Shown: piece after piece, positions 1 through 11,100 of the stretch | Numbering within the stretch: position 1 is the first letter of the stretch | Layout: every line of letters starts with the position of its first letter | Origin: Pieris napi | Lineage: Eukaryota; Arthropoda; Insecta; Lepidoptera; Pieridae | DNA: 64,000 bases | Direction: 5' to 3' | Assembly (NCBI RefSeq): GCF_905475465.1 | Contig: NC_062251.1 | Location: 6,379,001-6,443,000, forward strand | Translations under genes and position numbers: made by a program | The notes under the pieces: model-generated | The model's input: the letters and a program-made list of their open reading frames with translations, nothing else | The model's database searches: none | Told to the model about the DNA's origin: nothing

Positions 1-648
1 GTCGTTTACGTAAGCACTATAGGGGCAAGGGGGGGGGGGGGGGTTCCTTTGATTTTCTTATTAGGTGATTACGTCAACAGTAATTATTTTTTACAAATAT
101 GACTCACACATTGTCTATGCTTGAAAACGAAATGTATTTTCGTGTATTCCTACAAAAAATTAATACGTTTATGTACTATTATTTTTGAGAGCTTTGCTTA
201 CTTTTGCTGACAAGAGGAGGGGATATAAAATGCGGTAAATCCAATTACGTAATACTTGAACGGCGCCTAATCTGTCTCGAGAATTATTGTAGATATTGAT
301 GAACGCCGCAGAAAATACCGTGCAGTATTTTATCCGTTTGATATAAAGAAATTTTATAAATATTGGGGTGGACACCCCTTATCACTTAGGGGTTTCAAAG
401 ATAGTAGCCGATTCTTAGACTTACTGAATATGCTTAAAAAAATTCATAAGAATCGGTTGATCCGTTTCGGAGGAGTATGGGAACTAACATTGTGACACCT
501 GAATTGTATATATATTAGTTTGTTTTTTGTTATATATAATTTATGTTAGCTACAAATAAATCAAAGAAAGCCTCTTAAAAATGGTACAAAATCCTTGAGT
601 TGAACAAAAAGGGTTTACTGTATAAAGCAAGTCATTTGGTTCATTTTT
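1..648. other. Upstream region with little recognisable content
   Basis: Contains a poly-G run at 31-43 and, around 355-519, a minus-strand Helitron-like stretch (CGTTTCGGAGGAGTATGG-type sequence also seen near 19460 and 50800). No gene is seen. Confidence 0.4.
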
Positions 649-975
649 ACACGCTTTATATTAGCTTCACCTGTATGTATGTATGTATGTATGTAACCGA
701 CTCCTTCGGACTCGATTTTTACCCACTTTAAACGGACAGATTTTATTCAAATTTTGCGCACCTGTCAAAGATCGATGACAATGCAATACTCCGAAAAAAA
801 AACAAAAAAAAATTAACTAAAAAATAAATAATAGTTAAAAAAAACTAAAAAACACGCTTTCAAAAAATACTGGTATTATTGTTCATTACCATTTTCAGCC
901 TAAATTAGGAATTATTTTTCACTTTTTACTTTGATGTGCTTTAAAAGCGTGTCTTTTAGTTTTTTTTAACTATTA
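649..975 (+). repeat. TATG-microsatellite repeat (copy 1)
   Basis: Begins ACACGCTTTATATTAGCTTC, has a (TATG)n run, then the inverted arms AGTTAAAAAAAACTAAAAAA and its complement. The same family occurs at 59750-60215. The segment between the arms is inverted relative to that copy. Confidence 0.75.
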
Positions 976-1143
976 TAAAGAAGTATAACTTCAATAAAAT
1001 AAAATATATACATTTTTAAAGGCAAGGTGTCTTTAAAGGGCGAATATTCAGACCATATAAATAACTCAACTTATTAAAATGCCTATTTTTATATAGTTGA
1101 TTGTGCGGATTTTTACTATTAATCGATAGAAATGTACCACTTT

Positions 1144-1375
1144 GGGGGCGTCCATAAATTACGTGAGGTGTTTAAGGGGGGGAGGGGGTCGAGTAAAATC
1201 TAATTTAATCTTACGTTGGAGAGGGGGTCTGGGGGGGTCTCGGCAAATATCACGCAATTTTTTTTCTGATTGAAAAAATTTTTTTTAGGAAAACGGTTGA
1301 CCCTACAGGCCATCTCTGCAGTTAGGGAGGTACAGAAAATTTAAAAAACACCTCAATTAATTTATGGACGCCCCC
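1144..1375. mobile_element. Harbinger-like MITE, GGGGGCGTCC ends (copy 1)
   Basis: Terminal inverted repeats GGGGGCGTCCATAAATT and its complement. It is a shorter relative of the TAA-flanked element at 45114-45538; here the flanking duplication is not visible. Confidence 0.7.
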
Positions 1376-1711
1376 GTTGCAAATAAACGATTTATTGATT
1401 ATTGACAGAATACGATTAACAAAAGTGTTCTAACGCTAGTCGAACTATGACATTTTTTTTAATGCCGGTGCAACCTCTTGATTGTTTAAAACAATTGTTA
1501 TCATTTTTACGCTGAATTTTATTTCAAAACAATTGAATATTAACTAATAATTTAATTGTTATTACCTTATACTAAACGCAATTATACAGTTCGCTGAAGC
1601 ATGACTCACCTGATTTCATATGTTAAATGTTCCAAATTTTATATATTTATGTACACTTTATTGCATATACAAGAATTAATTATTATTAAGTGCAAGAGTG
1701 CTATACATTTA

Positions 1712-2107
1712 TCTTCTATATATATATATAATGAAAATGGTCTTCGTTTGAGGCTCAATCACGCCTAAACCACTGATCGTATCGACATGAAACTACCACC
1801 ATTCGATGCGAATTTTCCTAGATGGTTTATGGCTATTTATTTATTAAATTCCAACGTTCCTTCATTTTTTTATTGCTGTTTTACTTTTATGAAAATTTAT
1901 CCATACGGACTTCACCGCGGAAACATTCGGGGAGGCTTCCTAGAACCTCTAAACGTCAACATCTGTTAAAAACTCGATTTTCGAAATATTTCAATTTTCT
2001 TAGCGGAAAGTTAAAAAGAAGAATAATAAAAATATGAAAAAAAATTAAAATAATGAAACATAAAATTTATTTTAATTCGTCCAGCAAAGCGGGCGCGAAA
2101 CGGCTAG
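1712..2107 (+). mobile_element. Non-autonomous Helitron
   Basis: Starts TCTTCTATATATA after an A and ends GAAACGGCTAG before a T, the A^T target and CTRR end of Helitrons. No long ORF inside; the short frames there are spurious. Confidence 0.65.
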
Positions 2108-2219
2108 TTAGGTATAAGTTAATTTATCGAATCACCGCTCCATCTTAAAACAGCTCCAATTTTTCTTTTACATATTTCCATCACTCGGCAATGGTGTGCC
2201 GTGCAATAATGTGAAATAA

Positions 2220-2493
2220 ACCTACAACCTCTTTAGGTCTTGGCCTCAGATTTCTGAATCTGTTCATGATCATTTTTAAATCTAATAGGCAAGTAGGTGA
2301 TCAGCCTCCAGTGTCCGACACACGTCGACTTTCTGGGTCTAAGGCAAGCCGTTCCTCACGACGTTTTCCTTCACCGTTCGAGCGAATGTTAATGCGCACA
2401 TAGAAAGAAATTCCATTGTTGCATAGCCGGGGATCGAACCTACGACCTCAGGTATGAGAGTCGCACGCTGAAGCCACTAGGCCAACACTGCTC
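2220..2493 (-). mobile_element. tRNA-derived SINE, antisense
   Basis: On the minus strand it has an A-box-like TGGCCTAGTGG and a B-box GGTTCGATCCC, followed by the body shared with the copy at 58072-58330. It is not a functional tRNA gene. Confidence 0.8.
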
Positions 2494-2747
2494 TTAATTA
2501 GTTCTGATTATTCTTATAATGCAACGAAATGTTAAATGAACGATTCATAATGTTTCAAATTTGACTGAGCTGTGTTGCAACTCCCCAAATAAAGTTTCCT
2601 TTTCTCTGTAATACTGTGATCGGTTAGTGGATCGGTAAGTTTACTAGAATAGAACATACGCACAATGTTAATACACGGAACAAACGCAGGCTGCAATTTC
2701 CGCGTAGACTAGACTATCTAAAGTTAGTAATTCTATTTTGGGAAAAG

Positions 2748-3125
2748 GGTTACTCTTCTTTAATAAAATCCCAGAGGCTCTTTTGTCTCTGCCTATTCAT
2801 AAATTTAAGAAATGCATTAAAGAAAAGCTGTGTAAAAAGGCTTACTATAAAGTTAACGATTATCTAGTTGATAAAATGGCCTGGGACTAGTGCTAGACAG
2901 GCTACTTCTAATTAATTTTGTTAGCGATATTTGTTTTAAAATAAGTGTTGTTTGATGATTTGCTATTTTTAAGAGTACCGAGAGTTTTTTACGTCGGCTT
3001 TTTCTCTCGGCCTACACCCTCTGTCTTCTTTGCCGATGAGTAGGGATGTCTACGTATTCAAATTTAATGACGTGGAATAAGTGATACCTGTATCTTATGA
3101 TCCATAATAAACATATTTTATGTTT
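2748..3125 (+). pseudogene. 3' end of a LINE (RT C-terminus and 3'UTR)
   Basis: Encodes PEALLSLPIHKFKKCIKEKL to a stop at 2888-2890, followed by a 3'UTR that ends in an ATAAACATATTTTAT-like tail. Related tails are at 13215-13385 and 44785-45595. Confidence 0.75.
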
Positions 3126-3491
3126 TATTTTATTTTTGTAAGATCCAAAAATCGACGCGCAAGGCTGTCTGTGGACTGCACTCGGGGATTATTACATAAC
3201 ATAATAATTATATGACATATAAATGCTGAGAGATATATAAACGTTTACGACGCATTTATTTTAAAGGAATTATTGTAGTCACATTGTCACGTGGGGTGAC
3301 ACGTGAATGTGGGCGGTCTTAATCTAAGCGCAGATAAAATAAAACAAGAGTGGTATCTATTGTTAAAAGTCTCTGTTCTCAAAGATTATAATGAACTTCT
3401 CCAATAATAATTACAGTGCCGCATAGTTTTTTTGGCCGGTAAGAGCGTCGCTGTCATGGAAATGCCAGTAAATAAAAATTAACCATTATAA

Positions 3492-3998
3492 GGCCTACAA
3501 CGCACTAGCGGCTGGCCGCAATGCGGTGTGCCGCTGTGGTAGGCCGCACATCGATTATTACATGAAACCGCACGATAACAACGCACTCATTTGCGGACAA
3601 CCGTCAACCGCTCCGGTTGATCTGGAGCTGCGGCGAGCCGCACCGGTTGAATGATGCGGCGCGCCGCGTCCCCTCCACGCACTCGGCGCGGTTAGCCGCA
3701 AATACCGGGTCCTACCCGCCTCAGTCATCGCTTGTTCCTTGCGCTAGACACTACGCAGAGTTTTTTTGACGATATTTTATACGATGATATAAATAAATAA
3801 CTGCCGCAACTTCTTCAACGTCCGTCATGTGCAATATTTCAAGAAGCACTTGACGAGTGACGATCGCGGCAGACCGCAATAGGACTGCAATAGGGACGGT
3901 TAGCCGGAATACGGCATGCCGCTACGGCAGACCGTATATACCGCGGCCTGCCGCAGCGGCACACCGCATCGCGGCCAGCCGCTAGTGCGTTGTAGGCC
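3492..3998. mobile_element. GC-rich Harbinger-like MITE with TAA duplication
   Basis: TAA at 3489-3491 and 3999-4001 flank inverted ends GGCCTACAACGCACTAGCGG of more than 40 bp. The interior holds many short GCCGC/GCGGC palindromes. No ORF is seen. Confidence 0.85.
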
Positions 3999-4183
3999 TA
4001 AGGGAATGATTTGAAGTCATGCAGGCTAACTTAATAATTTATTGAATTGTCTTAATAAAACAATGTATCTTGTATCTAGAAAATACAGTTCTAGGCATAA
4101 ATTGACTATGTTAATTTATGCCTACACATGTGACACAGACTTAGGAACAGCTGATATGATAGGTTTTGTTACCTGTACTATTA

Positions 4184-4785
4184 GGCTAAGTTCAGATGAC
4201 CGCGCGGATCAATATAAACGGTAATTAACGTCTACATTACCGCGCGGTACCGCACGCCAACGCGCGGCGCGCTCCGACCCGCGCGCAAGATCTTGAACCG
4301 CGCGCTTCCACGCGGCCGCGCGCGGCACAAGTTTTGCAAACCTGTATCGACCTGTTCAGTTGATCCGCGCGGCTTGAGGCGGAAAGATACATAGATCGAT
4401 GCAAAATGAGTACCGAAGATATGGTATTAAGTATTTGGTGATATGCAATATCTTATAGCATCTTCACTGGATTTTAAATCATTTTCAATAGAATCGTATT
4501 AAAAATCAAAGGATGCAACTGACATCCGGAAATAGTTAAAAAAATTATCTTCGTGTAACCTCAAGTCGGGATACAAAGTGACAAACAGGCTGGAAGCAGG
4601 TCACTTAAAATTGGATGCACCCAGTATCGTCTTTGTCTTCTATATAAAATCCATAAGCAAATTGCCTCCTCCACGTCCATTGTCAATCAATGTTGAAGCC
4701 ACACTGGCGCGCGTACATATACCGTCATGTGAATGCTCCAACCGCGTGGCGACGCGCGGCTACGCGCGGTCATCTGAACTTAGCC
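4184..4785. mobile_element. CpG-rich MITE upstream of Lrrk
   Basis: Inverted ends GGCTAAGTTCAGATGACCGC and its complement, with dense CGCGCGG motifs near both ends. A short frame starting ATGAGTACCGAAGATATGG near 4406 soon stops. It ends about 200 bp before the Lrrk start codon. No clear target duplication is visible. Confidence 0.75.
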
Positions 4786-4967
4786 CAAATATAATATCTT
4801 TTAATATTTAATCAAGAACTTTGCCACACAATAGTTTTAATACACAATTTCATCATGATTTATTGTTTAGCCTCTACCAAAGTTTTGAAATAAGAGGGTA
4901 TGCGTATAGTGCAGTTGCATCTACCGTCACATGGGATTTTTTTATCGTGATTAAAAAATAAATAACA

Positions 4968-4988
4968 ATGGGGCCGTCTGATTGGTGA
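4968..4988 (+). promoter_or_regulatory. Six-codon upstream ORF just before the Lrrk start
   Basis: An ATG at 4968 opens a six-codon frame that ends with TGA at 4986-4988, two bases before the Lrrk ATG at 4991. If this stretch is in the mRNA leader, it could modulate initiation. No TATA box or initiator could be assigned, so its presence in the transcript is inferred. Confidence 0.35.
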
Positions 4989-4990
4989 AT

Positions 4991-5156
4991 ATGTTAAATC
5001 GTTTCCGTTCTGCTGCCGATCACGTGCGTTCGTCTTATTCTGAAAAACGTGGCGTACGTAGACAAGAGCCAGAGAGACCGCGGGCGCGCGTCGCTGAAGA
5101 TGCGTATGATGCGGCCCAGTACTTTGTTGATGATGTCAGAGATCCATGGTGTCCAG
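4991..5156 (+). CDS. Lrrk: Lrrk exon 1 (start codon, N-terminal leader)
   Basis: Starts MLNRFRSAADHVRSSYSEK and ends DDVRDPWCP plus one base at donor CCAG|GTATGT. The single leftover G joins AT of exon 2 to make Asp. It is basic, then acidic, with no recognised domain. It is the least certain coding exon because it has no domain signature; the phase match and donor support it. Confidence 0.72.
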
Positions 5157-8100
5157 GTATGTCGTTTTTTGGTTTACTCCGCGCACAGAGTAAGAGTTTT
5201 GAATTTCGTCGCATGAATTATGATACTGATTATGCAGGAGTCTCGGGGGACCTTCATTGGAACACGTCCGATTTTTGCTGCCGGAAACGCGTCTAAGTAT
5301 TTTAAATAATAATTTAAAGTTTTGTGTAATGTATAGAAATTTGTAAACAATTCGTCATTTTCTACTTTTCTTTTGGTTATAAGAGATGTGACAACATCTT
5401 TAAAAAATCGATTGTTAATAATAGTTTTTTTTATTTATCGAATATTTCCTCATTTTTTATATTTACCTTAACTTATTAGTTATTCGACGTTTAGAAAAAG
5501 CGTCACTAACAATAGAAAAAAAAATACTGTCATCATTTTTCCATGTCACATTAATGTGCCAAAAGAAATATGACATCAAAAAAAACTAAAATGTCGACTA
5601 TAGCTAACTTCAGGGTGTCGGTTTTTTGTGACGGTGTGCGCGCATCGTAAAAATTTACTATCATCATTTTTCCCTAACGCGCTAAAAGAAGTATAACTTC
5701 AACATTCAAAACTGTTCCACTCTATACTTCATGGGTTTAAACTTAACAAAACAATTAATAACGGACAGCCCTGCGAGCAGTCATTTTATGATTTGGCATT
5801 CTGAAAAGGTGGAAGCTTGTAGTTTATGGTTTATCAGAATGCCAAATCATAAAATGACTGATTTGAGAGCGACCGCCGATGCGAAAACCGCTGTGTGACT
5901 TCGAAAAGTGAGTTACAGAATCGCAGGGCTGTAGCCAGGGCGGAATTAGCGCGTTCAACACGTAAATATGAAGTATAAATGTATCAAGTATTCTTGACCT
6001 GTATTTAAATCCTAAGCAAGATGAGACCGGATAAGCTAAAATGTAATTAGTAGTGAAACTAGAACTTCGCAAGTATTTCTATCCTTTGTACTCCTACTGA
6101 ACTTTATAGACATCTCGTTTACGCGTATATTATGTAGTAACTTGAATAGATATGATTGTGCGCGAATATAACGTCATTCATTTTGCTCAAGACACTGAAC
6201 TCTGTTCATTTGTCTGTGGTTTAAAGGACCAGTGTGTCTTATATTTATTAACTAAGTTTATTTAATTTTTGAAATCGGGTTTGGAAAAAAATTTAGTGTA
6301 ACATTTTTTCGTTACGCGTCACATTTTTCCGTTACGCGCCATGTTGCTTTTTGAAGTCAAACTTCTTTATCGGCGTTGGAATGAAAGTTCTTTATCGACG
6401 TATGGGAGAAATTTTGTAGCAAATCGTCACGTTTTTCGGTTACGCGCCATCTTTTTCTTGTCCCTGCCACGTATTCCGAAGAGATTCGAAGCCATTAATA
6501 ACAAAAATATATAATAACGATAACAATGATAGTAATAATTCTATTACAATTAATGAAATTCTGTTATAATCTTAGTCGTAATAAGGTAAAATGAAATAAT
6601 TGTATTTGTATTCATGTCTATGATAATAAAAGCCTTTTGTTAAACTTTATTTAACCAATTTCGTTAAGTTGCATATAGTAGATCATTTTTCGAAAAATAA
6701 GGTCATAAAGAAGTTTCACTTACGTGTGTACACCTAGTACACGCACACATTTTTTTTTTAATAAAGATATTTTGTATTTCAAAAGTAAGTCTCCTAGGAT
6801 CTGGCAGCCTTTGCATCTAATTTATAGATTATATAATTAAGACTTTCAGTGGATTTTGAAGTATAGGTCAACTCGTGACGTAACAATAGGGTGGCAGGGC
6901 TGGCAAAATGCCACGGGCCCCCGACCCAAGAGGGCCCCAGCCCAAGAGATATTATGTTCTATGGATGAATGTGAAGTCTCGAATACGCATTGGGCTGGCG
7001 TGGGGACTACAGACCATTCACTCCCGCCTAAGAGAGGAGGTCTATGGCCATTAGTGGGACATATACAACGTGTAATTGAGTACGCTGAAAATCTCGAAGT
7101 TTACTAAATTAAACTGAGTACAACTTGAGGGCCACGGGCCCCAGATGGTATAGTTACGCCACTGTCTATAAAAGAGAGTTTTAAAGAGCAGAATTGTGTA
7201 CAATAGACTTTTCTATAACTCCGAAGGTTTGAGAGGAATCTTAAAAGTTTCGGGGCATTATTATACAAACTCCAGTTAGAAGTAAGACGTTGTCAAGATG
7301 TATGTATTCTAGATGCCCTGGAACGCGAGCGCTTATGCCATCATGCCCAGCTGCGTGAGTTGGTTGTGCGGGGAGATGCGAGTGGTCTTCGAGATAAGCT
7401 GGATTCCTTGGGTGCTGCAGCAGCCATCATTGCCAACCTGACGCCTGGTGGTGCCAATACGCTGTTGTATGTGTAAGTACCAAGTCTAATTGTAATGCTA
7501 CGATGGAGCTTCATTTACAGTCGTCATTTAATATTAACGTACTAAACGATGATGAAGGTGAGACGGTACTTGATTCCGGGCCACCGCTTGCAACTGTATA
7601 AAGCGCAAATTCGAACATGGAGTACTGTTCTCACCTCTGGGCGGGAGCTCCCCAGTATCAGCTCTTTGAACTTGACCGTATTCAACGAAGAGCGTTTCAA
7701 ATCTTCATGAGTTACTTTCCGAGCGGCTTGATCCCTTGGCGTTGCGTAGAGATGTCTTTCTGCATCTTCTATTGATATTCCTACGACCAATCTCCATTTT
7801 TAATACTGATACCACTGTGATAATATCTTTCAGCGCATCAGAGTTAGGCAACCTCGCCTCAGCGTCGGTCCTTGTTGGCGCCGGCGCGGATGGGAGAGCT
7901 CACCCCGTGACCAGATATGGCCCATTGTATATTGCATGCTATCATGGGCATTCCGACAACGCCATGCTGCTGTTAGCCCATTTCCCTGAAGCTGTTCAGG
8001 TAAACTTTGGAATTGGTTCAAGTACTTCTGCAACACTCTTATGTATGCCAAGGGGGCCATATATTAGGTCCTTACATATGAAATTGGCGTTTTGTATGGG

Positions 8101-11100
8101 AGGAACAAAAAGTCGAATATTTTTAAATATAATATATTTAATTAATCAAAATATGAACCATTGTTTTCAATGCACTTTTGCCATCTCATAGATAGTTCAT
8201 TGATCCTTTTACTAAAAAAACCGGTCGGACGGGAATCAATAAAATCTGTGAAGGCGATTTGGACTGCCCCATCAGAGTTACATTTTTTCCCTTGCAAGAA
8301 GTTGTCCAAATTTCGAAAAAAATGGTAATCTGTTGGAGCAAGGTCCGGGGAGTACGGAGGATGTCTTAGACATTCCAATTGAAGCTCTTCTAATTTGGTA
8401 GCCGTCTGTTGTGCAGTGTGCGGTCTAGCGTTGTCGTGAAGTAGCAGTGGCGTGGAGCGATTGACCAGCCTAGGTTGTTTAGCCGCTAGCTTTTCTATCA
8501 TGGTTTGCAATTGCTGACAATAGACATCAGCCGTAATAGTCTGGCCAGATTTGAGAAAACTGCAATGAACATTACCGGCACTAGTCCACCAAACGCTTAC
8601 AAGTAACTTTTTTGGGGTTAATTTTCGCTTGGGGCAGGATTTGGCTGGCTGGCCAGGATCCAACCATTGCGCTGAGCGCTTCCGATTATCGTAAAGAATC
8701 CATTTTTCATCACAGGTAATGATTCGGTTTAAAATACCTTCATTATTGTGCCGGTTCAGTAATGTAACGCAGCAGTCGACGCGCGTTTGCCGGTTTGCTT
8801 CAGTCAATTCGTGAGGTACCCATCTTTCAAGCTTTTTAATCTTCCCAATTTGCTTCAAGTGAATTAAAACAGTTTTATCACTAACACCGCAGCCTGCAGT
8901 TAACTCGGACGTGGTTTGCGATGGATCCTCTTCCACAATAGCCTTCAAAACTTCATTATCAACTTGAGTCTCAGGCCGTCCACGGGGCTTGTTCTGCAGG
9001 TCGAAATTTCCAGAACGAAACCGTTGGAACCAAAAACGAACTGTTTTTTCTTTTGCAACATGACCGCCATACACATCATTCACCCTTCGAGTCGTTTCCG
9101 CAGCACTAGTGCCATGGCAGAACTCGTACTCGTAAATAATGCGATACTTTAAGTTTTCTATTTTGTAAAATGAGTGACGCAAACAGAAAAAAACAGAAGA
9201 AAAAAAAACAAATGAATAACGGTCATCGAAGCACAAATACATGAGTAAATAGCTGTACAAATTTTAATTTGGAATTCTTAACCAAAGAGGAGATATTTGA
9301 GGTCAAAGTGGCCAAAACATAAAACGCCAATTTCATATGTAAGGACCTAATATTTTCATTGATAATTGATGTCATAACTTTTCTGATGTAGTGTTGGGCA
9401 TCTCTTTGTATCTATATATATATTTGAAATTATTTTTAAAGTCTTTTATTTCAGATACATTTATATCATTCTTAGGTGCCCTTTTTGGTAAAGGCCACCT
9501 TCACATTCCGCCATGTCTGTCTGCATTTACCACCGGCTGTTTCCTTAACCTAGTTTATCCGTCTTATTTATTATTATTATTTATTTATTTCGTAATCCTA
9601 CAGCTAACATAAATTATATATTATAACAAACAGTTACACTGAAAATATAGCCAGATATGGAAAACATAATAATACATTTAACTACAATAAGGTTCAAAAA
9701 TTTACAAAAGGAAACAAACAAATAAAAAAGACTCAATACATTCAACTAAGTAATACCTAATTTGGCTGTTGTTTGATGGTGTAAAAGTGAGGGTAAGTTC
9801 GTGAAGGTGTGTATGTGGGGTATGCTCATGATGCAGGTGATTTTGCGCTATGGATATTCTTAATACTTCTTTTAACCATATTCCGCGATAGCTTAAACGA
9901 GTCAAGGCTTAAATATTGGTCGTTGTATGTCCGGGCTGCGCGATACTAAACTGAGTTTTTTGCATAGTTAGTATTAATGTGAGGAATATGAAACAAAGCA
10001 CGATTACGAGTCTGGTAGGCTGTAACAAGGAAGGGCAATTTTTCTAGAAGGGAGCTGCAATTTCTTTAAATTCTTCTAAATTGTCTCTCGTTATTATACT
10101 ATGGGCACTAGTTTAATACTTTGTTACTCGACTTTTCTGTTTCTCTTACCATGTTCCCCGGCTATTTCCACTTCTTTTATTTACACTGTGACATCTGCTA
10201 CCTTAGTTATTCTTCTTAATGATGTGTTCTTTATTTTATCTATCGCTAAAAAAATAAAAAATAAAATAAAAATCACTTTATTTGACGAAAAACATTTGGT
10301 ACTTACATTCTAAAGGTTATAAACATACAATATGCAACGAATCGTTGTGTTTTCACTATTAATTTTGGTCAACCTCGTACATAAAATAATTCTATGTGCA
10401 CTAGCGATTAAACTAGGCCTAGCCTGTATCTTAAACGCTAGTTCCTTCCAGTGTCTTTAACAAATTGGTTAGGTTGTTTGTCATTAGATATTTATACGGG
10501 TTATATTTTTATTGTTTATAAAACTAAATGAGGGTAGAATCTAAAAAAAAAAAGTTGTTGCACCTTTTTTTTGATACACCTGATGTTTTGAAAGTTTGCA
10601 ATTTGTTGAAACAATTAAGAAATCAACGCAAGTACTGCCTGAGGAAGTTTATAACTTTGTATTCTTAAATCTATTTATTTAGGCTCAACGTATTGTATAA
10701 AAAAATTTCAGCAAGAAACCGTTGAAAAATGGCTGCCATTACACGCAGCCTGTATCGGCGGCCACCCCTCACTAGTCAAGCTGCTGTTGGAGTACCAGTA
10801 CCCGGCTCATCTGCTTAATACATACACGTAAGTAAGAGTACCAGCGCGGAGAGTGACGGGAAATCTTCAAGGTATTCTGCGTCATGAGCTAAATAGAAGA
10901 GACGAAAAGTCACCAGGCTGGTTTATTCTGGGCACACAGGTGCTTTAGCGGGGGAACAAGGGTCCAAAAAAAGAGAGGCTAAAGTATTCTTGCAAGCATA
11001 TCCGACCTCCTTCAGCTCTACAGGTCAGGGCGAATAGGCTTATGTTAGTATAGTTCTTGCTGTGCCAAAGTTCATCCCAAAAGATCTTAAATTGATTCTA

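Noticed and set aside
31..43. Poly-G run as a functional G-quadruplex
   Set aside because: A single G run near a repeat end; could be an assembly or polymerase artefact and has no supporting pattern.
1787..2037. Two overlapping 60-71 codon ORFs
   Set aside because: They lie inside a non-autonomous Helitron and have no recognised motif.
7219..7312. Extension of Lrrk exon 2 upstream to 7219
   Set aside because: The frame is open and an acceptor exists at 7274-7275, but only the acceptor at 7311-7312 matches the phase of exon 1. I keep it as an alternative only.
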